Of a stretch of DNA of 34,113 nucleotides, positions 6,490 through 15,317 are shown in pieces. The translations under genes were made by a program, and so were the position numbers. The notes under the pieces are model-generated. The model searched no databases, was not told the origin of the DNA, and was given only the letters and a program-made list of their open reading frames with translations. The stretch covers positions 1-34,113 of the forward strand of contig CAIRHQ010000213.1 in NCBI GenBank assembly GCA_903878475.1, in the 5' to 3' direction. Positions within the stretch are counted from its first letter, which is position 1. Each line of letters starts with the position of its first letter. The stretch is from an uncultured Bacteroidota bacterium (lineage in GTDB: Bacteria; Bacteroidota; Bacteroidia; Chitinophagales; Chitinophagaceae).

Positions 6490-8790
6490 CTAATCAGAAT
6501 TTTTAAATATTAGTTTTCTTTTTTGCAAGCCCCAAAAATTATTATAAAATAAGTCTTTAAAAACAGGTGAACTTTCTCTAAATTTTGGTTGGGGTTTATT
6601 TTTCAGAATCAGTTTTTCATTTTTTTTCATCGTTAATTTCAGAATCGTTTTAGGACCATTTCTAATTAGCTCATATTTTTTGCCCTTATCAATATTGGAA
6701 CTAATCATTAATGCTTCCATCATTATATCAGATTCTATTTGTATCTGTCCTCCTTTCAGACTTTTAATGCTAATAAAAGATATTTGATTATTTTCTTTCA
6801 TCGCACTAATTAAAAATGCGCCTACTGTTCTAAGGTTTTCAAAACTAACCTCTTTCCAGGCATCAGGAATAGCTGGAAATACCTTTATCACTTCTCCTTT
6901 GCTTTGCAACAACATTTCAAGCATACTTGTCACAGTAGCCATAGGTGATTCAAAACATGGGCCGGATTCTCTATAAAGGCCATTAGCCTCTCCATGATGG
7001 TTTAAAAATGTATTCAGATAATGATAAGCTTCATTTCCTTTACCCAATAAGGAAGACATGGATGAGGCTCCTACATATGAATATCCGGCTAAAGCTTTAT
7101 CCAGCGATTGCCAATGATTAATTGAACGATTTATTATTTCCAAACTTGAGGGTTCCGTTATAGAAACCTCCCTGAATGGATAGATCATTAAAAGATGTGA
7201 AAAATGCCGGTGAGAAGATGTTAAAGCAAGATCCTTTCCCATCATATACCCCGTTTCGTTTACATAATAGGGCACTAGGTTTTTATAAACTTCTTCCCAT
7301 TTTTTTCTCGTGATGTCATTTAATGCAAGCAATGAGTCAATTCTCAGAACGGTTTGCAATCCCCATCTCAAACTACTTAAGGAATAATGTGCATCTACTG
7401 TATTGGCATATTCAGGTGATTGAGAAGAAGGTAAATGATAGGTTCCTTTTTCATCTTTATATAACAAATGAACTAAATAATTTACTGAACGTTTAAGTAA
7501 TGGATAGATATGCTTCTTTAATTCAGCGGTATCACGTGAATAGAGAAAGTATTGATAGTAATAATAAAGTGTCCAGGTAAGATCACCAGGTTCAAATCTC
7601 CCATTGCGAATATCTCCGGTAATTAAGGGACTGACCAGATCATAACTTGAAATTCTGCCGATGGCAGCTGCGTCATTCCTCCATTCAACAGGTACATTAT
7701 TGATCAGGTTCTGTACATTTGAATTTAATGCATCAAATAGTGATCTGCCTATTTCTAGGTGGTTGGATGTAAATATAGGTGAGTATGCAAGTTGTGTATT
7801 TAGATTCCACCAAATGGCAGGCCACGGCGTTTTACTGGTAAACCAGGGGCCCATAAGATCAACCATTGGCTTGCCCTTTCTTGTTGCGGATGCAAGGTTG
7901 TATAACTGCATCCAGTAATATCCTTCCATTCGTGCATCCGGAATGGAAATAAAACTTTTTTGAAAATAGGTGTTCCACCATTGGCGATGCACTCTTTCAA
8001 TTTCACTAATTTTTTTTGACCCACATTTTTGCAGATAAGTTATTGCTTCTTTTACAGGACTTTTTTGATTTACCAATTGATAACCAACTGCAATAGTAAC
8101 AAAAGCTTTGTTTTGATTTTTTGTTTCCTTCCAAACTGTGGCATACGATCCGTAGTGTAACAAAGGCTGGTAGCAAATAGAATAACCTGCAGAATCTTTT
8201 AATTCTTCCGGCGGATTATTTACATAATTGAATCTTTTGGGATTTACAGAACCAAAACTGATCCTTGGGCTGATACTTTTTTCGGGTATCCATTTCCAAT
8301 GGGTGTTTATTTCACCTGCGGATCCTGCAACAGTAAGCATCACTACTTCTTCACCGGTTGGCACGATGGCAGTAAACTGTATCTCCCCTTTTGTAGTTTG
8401 AATGATTCCTGATGCTTCTGCATTGTAAAGATCCAGTTTCATTTGCACGCTAATGATCTTCCCATGCATTTCCAATAACATTTTCCCAATGGGTAATCTT
8501 GCTCTTGACACCAATTGTTCCGCAAATATACTATCCGGATAATGTGGTCGCTGATCAGTTACATCAGATCGTCCAATATCAAAGCGGATGGATGAATCAT
8601 TTTCTTTATAAATATTGGTGCCCAGTCTTCCATTACCTAATAATATGCCGGTATAATAATTTGCACTGATACTGTCCCAATGCAATTCCTGCTTCTTCAT
8701 GTATTCAGACCATTTGAAATGCGGGGCCTGTTGGGCTTCTATATTTTCACAGGAATAAAAGATTGCAAACAAAAAACAAATCCATTTCAT
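6490..8790 (-). CDS. GH95-like exported glycoside hydrolase (fucosidase/galactosidase clan), divergent
   Basis: 766 residues with an N-terminal signal that may be of lipoprotein type (Cys14 in IFYSC). The architecture follows GH95: an N-terminal beta-sandwich starting at the GILLGNGRLGTNIY motif (48-61), then an (alpha/alpha)6 barrel from about 285 to 630, and a C-terminal beta domain. WWNLNTQLAYS (327-337) corresponds to the NxN motif of GH95, SSQSPE (455-460) keeps the expected acid Glu460, and HRHFSHLLMIYPF (527-539) is a family hallmark. The usual DGNFG motif is absent; ungapped alignment puts Glu614 (PCFESPMA) at the Asp position. GH95 enzymes are alpha-1,2-L-fucosidases or alpha-L-galactosidases; exact activity here is unsure. 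Last gene of the long minus-strand unit, 105 bases after a sulfatase. Confidence 0.7.
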   Translation of the reverse strand: MKWICFLFAIFYSCENIEAQQAPHFKWSEYMKKQELHWDSISANYYTGILLGNGRLGTNIYKENDSSIRFDIGRSDVTDQRPHYPDSIFAEQLVSRARLPIGKMLLEMHGKIISVQMKLDLYNAEASGIIQTTKGEIQFTAIVPTGEEVVMLTVAGSAGEINTHWKWIPEKSISPRISFGSVNPKRFNYVNNPPEELKDSAGYSICYQPLLHYGSYATVWKETKNQNKAFVTIAVGYQLVNQKSPVKEAITYLQKCGSKKISEIERVHRQWWNTYFQKSFISIPDARMEGYYWMQLYNLASATRKGKPMVDLMGPWFTSKTPWPAIWWNLNTQLAYSPIFTSNHLEIGRSLFDALNSNVQNLINNVPVEWRNDAAAIGRISSYDLVSPLITGDIRNGRFEPGDLTWTLYYYYQYFLYSRDTAELKKHIYPLLKRSVNYLVHLLYKDEKGTYHLPSSQSPEYANTVDAHYSLSSLRWGLQTVLRIDSLLALNDITRKKWEEVYKNLVPYYVNETGYMMGKDLALTSSHRHFSHLLMIYPFREVSITEPSSLEIINRSINHWQSLDKALAGYSYVGASSMSSLLGKGNEAYHYLNTFLNHHGEANGLYRESGPCFESPMATVTSMLEMLLQSKGEVIKVFPAIPDAWKEVSFENLRTVGAFLISAMKENNQISFISIKSLKGGQIQIESDIMMEALMISSNIDKGKKYELIRNGPKTILKLTMKKNEKLILKNKPQPKFRESSPVFKDLFYNNFWGLQKRKLIFKNSD

Positions 8791-8895
8791 GAGAAAATAT
8801 TTTTGATCTTAACAATCGAACATGCCACCTGAAAATAGCTATTTGTGATGTTAATTCAGCATTAATAATTATTTCTTTCAATTCGGTTTCCGCTT

Positions 8896-10377
8896 TTATA
8901 GTTTTTCATATTTGAGCTTAATAGTTTCCAGGTCCTTTTCAAGTGTTTTTTTTAAAATTTCATTTCCTGTTTTGTAATAAATATTTTTAAGTTCATGAGG
9001 ATCTGACCTCAGATCATATAATTCTTTAAACGTAGTATGATTCTTCTTGTCCAGAAAATGTATCAATTTATATTGCTTTGTTCTGATTCCAAAATGTTCC
9101 GGCACTTCATATTGGTCAAAATAATGGTAGTAAATCGAATTTCTCCAATTCTTTGGCTTCTCTCCTTTTAGTAATGGCATGATTGAGCTGCCTTGCATTC
9201 CTTCATCGGTTGGGGATTTGGAAATAGCCGTAAACGTTGGCGCAAAATCAAGTATTGAAACCATTTCATTATTAACTGACCCCGCTTTTACTAGACCCGG
9301 ATACCTGATCAGTAAGGGCAAACGCATAGATTCGTCATACATCCACATTTTATTAAACAGTCCGTGTTCCCCCATAAAAAAGCCATTATCAGAAGTATAA
9401 ACGATCACTGTATTTTTTGATAACCCTGATTCATCCAAATAGGATAATAACCGGCTGATATTCTCATCTAAAGAAGCTACCAGTCGGAGATATCCTTTGA
9501 AAAAAGATTGATAAGCCCATTTTTTATATTCTTCTTTGGATATTCCCGGTTTCGCTTTTTCTTTGATATGATCCGGATAAATATGATCAAGTCTTGAAAA
9601 GCCCGCGTTCTCACTTGTCAATCCGGGATTCTTATTTAAAAAATCATCATTAAATGTTTTAGGCAATTCGATGTCTCTGTTTGCATAGAGGGTATCATAT
9701 TTCGCTGGATATTCATGAGGAGTATGCGGAGCTTTATGATGGATCATTAAAAAGAAAGGTTTCTCTGAATGATTATTTTTCAGCCATTCAATAGATTTAT
9801 CAGTTATAACATCTGTAATAAATCCTTCAACCGGAATTCCTCCTTTATTCCCGTCTAACCATGGATTACCCTTTTCTTTCATTGGACTATTAAAATACTG
9901 CCCCTGACCTGGGAGCACATTATAATAATCAAAACCCTGTGGTTCTGATACAAGATGCCATTTACCAATCAATGCCGTTTTATAACCTGCACATTGCAAT
10001 AACATGGGAAAGGTTGCTTGATTTTTCCCTAATATATCTCCAATCCTCAATACACCATTGAGCTGGTTGTACTTACCAGTAACCAAATTGGCGCGGCTAG
10101 GTGCACAGATAGAGTTTATGTTGAAACAATTTGTAAATCGCATGCCTTCATTTGCAAGTCTGTCGATTCCCGGTGTCTTTATAAACTTACTCCCATAGCT
10201 ACTGATAGATTGAATATCATGATCATCCGCCATGATGAAGATAATATTAGGCCTTTCCTTTGAAGCCTGCTTTTCTTGTGAAAAGCATCTTATGGATGTT
10301 ACCAATAATGCAATACAAATGAATAAAGTTTGGTTTATGCCATTTTTCATATTGATTGCATTTTCAGGATAAAACAT
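8896..10377 (-). CDS. Exported S1-family sulfatase, N-acetylglucosamine-6-sulfatase-like
   Basis: 493 residues. The formylglycine signature is CAPSRANLVTG with Cys91, metal-binding Asp51-Asp52 sit in IMADDHD, and later HHKAPH, TSDNGFFMGEHG and the C-terminal KELYDLRSDPHELKN are typical of S1 sulfatases. The combination HKAPH plus FFKGYLRLVASLDENI recalls the GlcNAc-6-O-sulfatase/mucin-desulfating group, but this is from memory. The ATG at 10377 overlaps the preceding GH20 stop as TAATG, which suggests translational coupling. An inner ATG at 10350 gives a better signal peptide (MKNGINQTLFICIALLV) and may be the true start. Coupling to the GH20 gene fits sequential desulfation and removal of a hexosamine. 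Confidence 0.88.
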   Translation of the reverse strand: MFYPENAINMKNGINQTLFICIALLVTSIRCFSQEKQASKERPNIIFIMADDHDIQSISSYGSKFIKTPGIDRLANEGMRFTNCFNINSICAPSRANLVTGKYNQLNGVLRIGDILGKNQATFPMLLQCAGYKTALIGKWHLVSEPQGFDYYNVLPGQGQYFNSPMKEKGNPWLDGNKGGIPVEGFITDVITDKSIEWLKNNHSEKPFFLMIHHKAPHTPHEYPAKYDTLYANRDIELPKTFNDDFLNKNPGLTSENAGFSRLDHIYPDHIKEKAKPGISKEEYKKWAYQSFFKGYLRLVASLDENISRLLSYLDESGLSKNTVIVYTSDNGFFMGEHGLFNKMWMYDESMRLPLLIRYPGLVKAGSVNNEMVSILDFAPTFTAISKSPTDEGMQGSSIMPLLKGEKPKNWRNSIYYHYFDQYEVPEHFGIRTKQYKLIHFLDKKNHTTFKELYDLRSDPHELKNIYYKTGNEILKKTLEKDLETIKLKYEKL

Positions 10378-11945
10378 TATTGGTTTGCCGTATAAAAATA
10401 AACACCCATCATGCTGAGACTTTTTAATTTAGATTGAAGTCTGATATTAAAACCACTCCACTCTTTTTGGTTCTTATTTGTCCAAGCGATTTCTGACATG
10501 GCCAATATTCGTGGGAACAACTGTTTATCCATCCGGGGGGCTGTTCTGTCTAGGTGCGACCAGAAATTTGCCTGTACCCCTAATACTTTGCTGCTGTTTT
10601 TTTCAGTCATCCCCTCGGGTATCGGCTCAAATGAATATACTTTTTCAGTAGATATTTTATCATAAGTGTAATCAAAATAACTATGGGATGTGGGAGACAT
10701 AATTATATTATTGGGAAGTGTAGGTATTTTCTGAGCGATATCCTTCTGCCAGCTACGCCAGTACATAACAGTTGCTGTTTCACTTAATCCTCCCTCAATA
10801 ATTTCATCCCATCCAATTAGTTTTTTCCCTTTACTGTTAATGTATTTTTCAATCTTTTTTACAAACCAGCTTTGCAGTTCATTTTCATTTTTGAGTCCTT
10901 CATCAACCATTCTCTTCTGACATTTAGGGCATTCTTTCCAGTGTAATTTTGGTGCTTCATCTCCACCAATATGAATATACGGTGAAGGGAACAATTCAGC
11001 TACTTCATCCAATACATTTTGCAGAAACACAAAAGTATCCTCATTGCCTGCGCAAAATACGGCGTTGGTAACTCCGTAATTTTTGGACCATGATCGAATC
11101 TTAACCGTATCCCCTTTACAGGAAAGATCGGGGAATGCAGCAAAAACCTCCGTGGTATGACCCGGCATTTCTATTTCGGGTACGATCAATATATTTCTAT
11201 TGGCAGCAAAAGCAATGATCTCTTTCATATCCTCTTGCGAATAAAATCCTTCATATTCCTGTGGTTCATTAAAGGATTCATGAAATTTTGCTGAAATGTT
11301 TGTCAATGAAGGATATTTTTTTATTTGCAAACGCCAGCCCTGGTCATCCGTTAAATGCAGATGTAATACGCTCATTTTAAAAAATGATAAAGCATCTATA
11401 TATTTTTTGATCTGCTCTTTCGGAATAAATGTACGACTACAGTCAAGCATCAGGCCTCGCCAGTTAAAGCGGGGTTTATCAGTAATTGTCAAACAAGGTA
11501 TTTGCCAGTGAATTCCGTTCACCGTGGCCTGACGAAGTATCTGTTCGGGCAATAATTGTCTGAGTGTTTGGATGCCCCATAGTATGCCTTTTGAAGTAAA
11601 GGCAGATATGGTTACTTTATCAGTTTTAACATTCAGGCGGTAACCTTCTTCACCCAGCTCAGACAATTCTTTGTTAAGCGAAAGTTCTATTGTATTTTTT
11701 GAAGTTGGTTTGGAAAGAATGGCTAAACTAAATCCCAATGCAGGTTCCAGGTAATTGCGCAGCTGTTCTGCTTTATTATGTAGATCGCCACTTATTGATA
11801 CAGTAGTGCCGGAAGTAATGACAAAAACACCTTTCCCTATATTCATCTCTTGTGGTTTCGGAATAATGTTTACTAGTTCTTGAGCAGATAAAATAGTAAA
11901 CGATGATACTATAGTCAACAAAAAAAGATGTATGCGTGTTTTCAT
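10377..11945 (-). CDS. GH20 beta-N-acetylhexosaminidase, exported
   Basis: 522 residues with a signal peptide (residues 1-22, cleavage after LSAQ). Residues about 25-150 form the GH20b lead domain (NIIPKPQEM start, GYRLNV, GILWGIQTLRQLL). The catalytic TIM barrel runs from about 158 (FNWRGLMLDCSR) to 500. It contains LHLHLTDDQGWRLQIKKYP, PEIEMPGHT and the catalytic pair Asp329-Glu330 in HIGGDEAPK; the Asp positions the substrate acetamido group for substrate-assisted catalysis. It removes terminal beta-GlcNAc or beta-GalNAc from glycans, here probably in the periplasm. It overlaps the downstream sulfatase start by one base and follows the beta-propeller gene with a 51-bp gap. Confidence 0.95.
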   Translation of the reverse strand: MKTRIHLFLLTIVSSFTILSAQELVNIIPKPQEMNIGKGVFVITSGTTVSISGDLHNKAEQLRNYLEPALGFSLAILSKPTSKNTIELSLNKELSELGEEGYRLNVKTDKVTISAFTSKGILWGIQTLRQLLPEQILRQATVNGIHWQIPCLTITDKPRFNWRGLMLDCSRTFIPKEQIKKYIDALSFFKMSVLHLHLTDDQGWRLQIKKYPSLTNISAKFHESFNEPQEYEGFYSQEDMKEIIAFAANRNILIVPEIEMPGHTTEVFAAFPDLSCKGDTVKIRSWSKNYGVTNAVFCAGNEDTFVFLQNVLDEVAELFPSPYIHIGGDEAPKLHWKECPKCQKRMVDEGLKNENELQSWFVKKIEKYINSKGKKLIGWDEIIEGGLSETATVMYWRSWQKDIAQKIPTLPNNIIMSPTSHSYFDYTYDKISTEKVYSFEPIPEGMTEKNSSKVLGVQANFWSHLDRTAPRMDKQLFPRILAMSEIAWTNKNQKEWSGFNIRLQSKLKSLSMMGVYFYTANQ

Positions 11946-11996
11946 AAACCAAGTTTTAGATAATTATTTAGTCACTCCTGAATTATTGTTTCCTGT

Positions 11997-13166
11997 TTAA
12001 TTTCCCGTTAAGGGTATACAAACATTAAAAGTATTGTGTTTATAATCTACCTGCAAAGGATCTCCCTGATTGGGCGCTTCATAGGAAGCTGCGGCAAACA
12101 GAGCGATTGGTATCCCTTTCTTATCGCGATAGATAAATGGCCGTTCCAATCTGTTTAGTAGCATTTTATTGCCATCCGCAAAATTCAGTTCACGTTTGGA
12201 TACTTCCGGGTTGTTGGGGAAACGCCACTCCTTTCCATCTTTTGACTGTAACATCACCAATGACCCAAATTGCAACCCATATTTTTTGCTTTGAGAAAAA
12301 TATTTGGCAACAGCATAAAAGTTTTTCTTTTTTTTGTCATACCACATACAGGGGTCTTCACAGGCCATATCAACATCAGAAGTAACATTTGAAATAGTTG
12401 TAAATGGCGCATCTGGCTTATCTGCAACAGCCCACCAGAACATCATATATCCTCCGGGTTTTCTTGATTTGTACATCATATAATACTTTCCGCCAGGGCC
12501 CTGGGTAACAGATGGATTATTTACCACTTCAAAAGTTCTTACTTTGTCTACCCGAACGATTGGCTGTTCGGGCATTTTAAAATTACCGGTAATAAAATCG
12601 TTGATGGTTTTCACTTTCACCACACCAATAGACTGTGCACAATTATATCGATACCATTGTGTTTGCTCCTTTGTTTGCTTTGCCCCTACCGGAACATAAG
12701 CAGAATCATACGCTGTACTGATATAATAGAGATAATAATAACCGTTGAATTTTTGAATATGAGGATTGTGCATGGTAAACCTATCCCATAGCCCAGCTTT
12801 ACCTGAGCTTTTCAGAACAGTTGTGATATGTTTATAGGGACCTTCCAATTTATCAGAAACAGCAATGGCTATTTCGGAATATTTCTGCCAACCTGAAAAC
12901 CCATCAAAAATATAATTTAGAGAATCGTCATCCAATGCACGTTTACCATGCGGCCAACGTGAATAAAACATATAATACTTATCATCTTCTCCTTTAATTA
13001 CAGAACTGCACCATGTATAATGATCTTTCGAAACAAAAATATTGGATGAGTCGATTTTACCTAATTTTTGATTCAGATTCAGGTTATCCTGAGAAATTGC
13101 CAGCAGAGAAAAAAGAAAACTGACTATACAAATGCTTATTGATTTATAATGCGTATACCGATTCAT
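11997..13166 (-). CDS. Exported five-bladed beta-propeller glycoside hydrolase, GH43/GH117-like, family uncertain
   Basis: 389 residues with an N-terminal signal (MNRYTHYKSISICIVSFLFS, cleavage near AISQ). The rest shows repeated propeller-blade phrases: KYYMFYSRWPHG, FTMHNPHIQKFNGYYYLYY (131-149), VVNNPSVTQGPGGKYYMMYKS, ACEDPCMWYDKKKKNFYAVAK, and a closing LERPFIYRDKKG blade. Such propellers occur in clans of GH43, GH32 and GH117, where three acidic residues around the central funnel act in catalysis; Asp128, Glu270 and Asp271 are candidates. I cannot place it in one family. Neighbours are a mutarotase and a GH20, so a role in trimming the same glycan is likely. Confidence 0.65.
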   Translation of the reverse strand: MNRYTHYKSISICIVSFLFSLLAISQDNLNLNQKLGKIDSSNIFVSKDHYTWCSSVIKGEDDKYYMFYSRWPHGKRALDDDSLNYIFDGFSGWQKYSEIAIAVSDKLEGPYKHITTVLKSSGKAGLWDRFTMHNPHIQKFNGYYYLYYISTAYDSAYVPVGAKQTKEQTQWYRYNCAQSIGVVKVKTINDFITGNFKMPEQPIVRVDKVRTFEVVNNPSVTQGPGGKYYMMYKSRKPGGYMMFWWAVADKPDAPFTTISNVTSDVDMACEDPCMWYDKKKKNFYAVAKYFSQSKKYGLQFGSLVMLQSKDGKEWRFPNNPEVSKRELNFADGNKMLLNRLERPFIYRDKKGIPIALFAAASYEAPNQGDPLQVDYKHNTFNVCIPLTGN

Positions 13167-13189
13167 AATTGATTGATTAAGTAAATTTT

Positions 13190-13642
13190 TTAATTAAGAT
13201 GGAAGATCTCCTCCATTCCACTCCAGATCTGTTTTTTTGAAGCTGCATCCGTTAACGGTTGTTGACAAGGATCCGTTTCTTTCCACCAACGTTTTGTTGC
13301 GGAGTCTGTGGCCATTTTTTGCATATCGGCATTAAAATCCTGCCCGGTGAATTCAAAATAGCTGAACAACATGGGTTTGCCATCAATCTCTTTTAGATAA
13401 ATAGAATAATTATTGATGTTACATTCTTTAATTTTTTGCTGAACAGCAGGCCATACCGCAGCATGTAATTGTTTGTAGTATTCCATTTTACCGGGTTTAA
13501 GTCCGGTTACCATTCCAAATCGTTGAACAGGCTTTGTTGGTTTTTGTATTTGATCAGTTGTTGATACATTATGTTTTTCCGTACAGGAACTAATCCATAT
13601 CAAGGCCATACAACAAATCGTAATTCTTATCAAAAAAACCAT
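13190..13642 (-). CDS. Exported L-rhamnose mutarotase (RhaM/DUF718)-type lipoprotein
   Basis: 150 residues. The first 20 form a lipoprotein signal with lipobox ISSC (Cys20), then a short linker, then a complete RhaM-like domain (about 40-150) with the family landmarks: YYKQLHAAVWPAV (His60 matching the catalytic His of RhaM), NNYSIYL (Tyr82), and TKRWWKETDPC (Trp119-Trp120). RhaM interconverts alpha and beta anomers of L-rhamnose; relatives act on L-fucose. Canonical members are about 104 residues and cytosolic, so the added export signal is unusual and places anomer exchange outside the inner membrane. It lies between the symporter (16 bp) and the beta-propeller gene (23 bp); given FucD and the fucosidases, L-fucose is the likely substrate. 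Confidence 0.85.
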   Translation of the reverse strand: MVFLIRITICCMALIWISSCTEKHNVSTTDQIQKPTKPVQRFGMVTGLKPGKMEYYKQLHAAVWPAVQQKIKECNINNYSIYLKEIDGKPMLFSYFEFTGQDFNADMQKMATDSATKRWWKETDPCQQPLTDAASKKQIWSGMEEIFHLN

Positions 13643-13658
13643 ATTGGAAAATTTTATG

Positions 13659-15311
13659 CTAATGAAATATTGTATAAAGTACGATCATCACTCCTAACAA
13701 TAAGATAGATAGTGTCTTATAATTACCAATACCACCCCATCCTTTGTCCTGCAGTGGTTCTAAAGGTGTTTTCCAAAAGAGTGTTTCACTTTCCCTGGTA
13801 TGTTGAACCGGGAAAATATACGACAGACCGATCTGCAAAATTGCACAAGCCAGAAAAAGGTAAAAAGCCATCATCATAAAGGGAATATGTGCAAGGGTTG
13901 TATCAGGTAATAGTTTATTTAAAATAAAAACACCAGCTCCTAAAAACGAACCCACCCACAAAGTATATTGTGCCGAAAGTGCAGACGCTTTCTTCCAGAA
14001 AATGCCTAACAGGAACACGGTTGTTATGGGTGGTGCAATATGTGCGATCACATCATTGATACCATTGAATAAACTTTCATATTGATTGATCAAAGGCAAT
14101 AATGAAAGTGATATAAGCAGGGCTAACACCGCAGATATTCTTCCAGCACGAACCAATTGTTTGTCGGTTGTTTCCGGACGGTAACGTTTATAGAGATCAT
14201 AACTCACCAAGGTGGCTATCGAGTTTAAAGCACCTGAGATCTGACTCATCAATCCCGATAATAAGGCTGCCACTAAAATACCCACAAGCCCTGTAGGAAC
14301 CAGTTGTGTAATCATTAAAGTGTATATCCCTTTTGATTCCGTAATGGTTTTACCTGCCTCATTTACAGTTTGAACAGAACTGATATCAAATAATCCTTTT
14401 TGTGCAAGTACCCAGGCCATTAATCCAGGCAGTACAAAAATGAAAACAGGAAGTATTTTAATAAACCCGCAAAACAAAGCCCCTCCCCTTGCATGATTGA
14501 TATCTTTTGCTCCCAATACTCTTTGTACAATTGTTTGATCGGCACACCAATACCAGATACCTAATACAGGATAGCCGAGAAAAACAGCATACCATGGCAT
14601 TCCACTTGCATCGCCGGAGGGGCGAAGCATAGAAATCTTTTCTTCTGAATGAGTAGTATGTAACACCTCTGTGATACCTGACCATCCACCTGCTTTTTGA
14701 AAACAAATTGTTGTAATGATAACTGCACCACTTATCAATACAATAGTTTGGATTGACTCAGTTACTACAACCGCTTTCAAACCTCCTATTACTGTATACA
14801 ATCCGGTAAGCAGGGCAATTACAATTATGCTAACGTACATATCAATTCCAAACAATGTTTTTAAAACAATACCGCCTGCCAGAAAAGAAAAAGCGATATG
14901 AATAACCACAGCTGAAATAATGGAGATAATTGCCAGCCAGTCTCTACATGCCCTGTTATATCTTTTTTCCAGAAAATCAGGTAATGTGGCCACTTTAGAT
15001 TTCAGGTAGAACGGAACAAAGAATAATGCAAGCAGGATCAAAGTGAATGCTGCCATCCATTCAAAATTACCGTTGAGCAAACCACTGTCAAACCCCGACT
15101 GGGCAAGGCTAACCAGGTGAATACAGGAAATATTGGTTGCAAACAAGGCTAATCCGATCATTGGCCAGCGCAGAGATTTACCTGCAAGAAAATACTCGTT
15201 TGAGTTACCGTTTACAGGTTGCTTTTTCTTTTTCAACCCCACCCAAAGGCCCACTGCTACAATGCCAATGATGTAGAAAATACTAATGCTGATATCTAAT
15301 CCTTTGATCAT
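13659..15311 (-). CDS. SSS-family sodium/sugar symporter
   Basis: 550 residues with about 14 strongly hydrophobic segments, the normal size for SGLT-like sodium:solute symporters. Seen: an N-terminal helix (SISIFYIIGIVAVGLWVGL), then EYFLAGKSLRWPMIG and LFATNIS, which match the conserved first-repeat motif that holds the sugar and sodium sites; later GLYTVIGGLKAVVVTE, WYWCADQTIVQRVLGAKD, and SQISGALNSIATLVSYDLY, all family signatures. It should import a monosaccharide freed by the exported glycosidases. The fuconate dehydratase ends 6 bases upstream and the mutarotase begins 16 bases downstream, which points to L-fucose, though the substrate is not decided by sequence. Confidence 0.92.
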   Translation of the reverse strand: MIKGLDISISIFYIIGIVAVGLWVGLKKKKQPVNGNSNEYFLAGKSLRWPMIGLALFATNISCIHLVSLAQSGFDSGLLNGNFEWMAAFTLILLALFFVPFYLKSKVATLPDFLEKRYNRACRDWLAIISIISAVVIHIAFSFLAGGIVLKTLFGIDMYVSIIVIALLTGLYTVIGGLKAVVVTESIQTIVLISGAVIITTICFQKAGGWSGITEVLHTTHSEEKISMLRPSGDASGMPWYAVFLGYPVLGIWYWCADQTIVQRVLGAKDINHARGGALFCGFIKILPVFIFVLPGLMAWVLAQKGLFDISSVQTVNEAGKTITESKGIYTLMITQLVPTGLVGILVAALLSGLMSQISGALNSIATLVSYDLYKRYRPETTDKQLVRAGRISAVLALLISLSLLPLINQYESLFNGINDVIAHIAPPITTVFLLGIFWKKASALSAQYTLWVGSFLGAGVFILNKLLPDTTLAHIPFMMMAFYLFLACAILQIGLSYIFPVQHTRESETLFWKTPLEPLQDKGWGGIGNYKTLSILLLGVMIVLYTIFH

Positions 15312-15317
15312 AACTCT

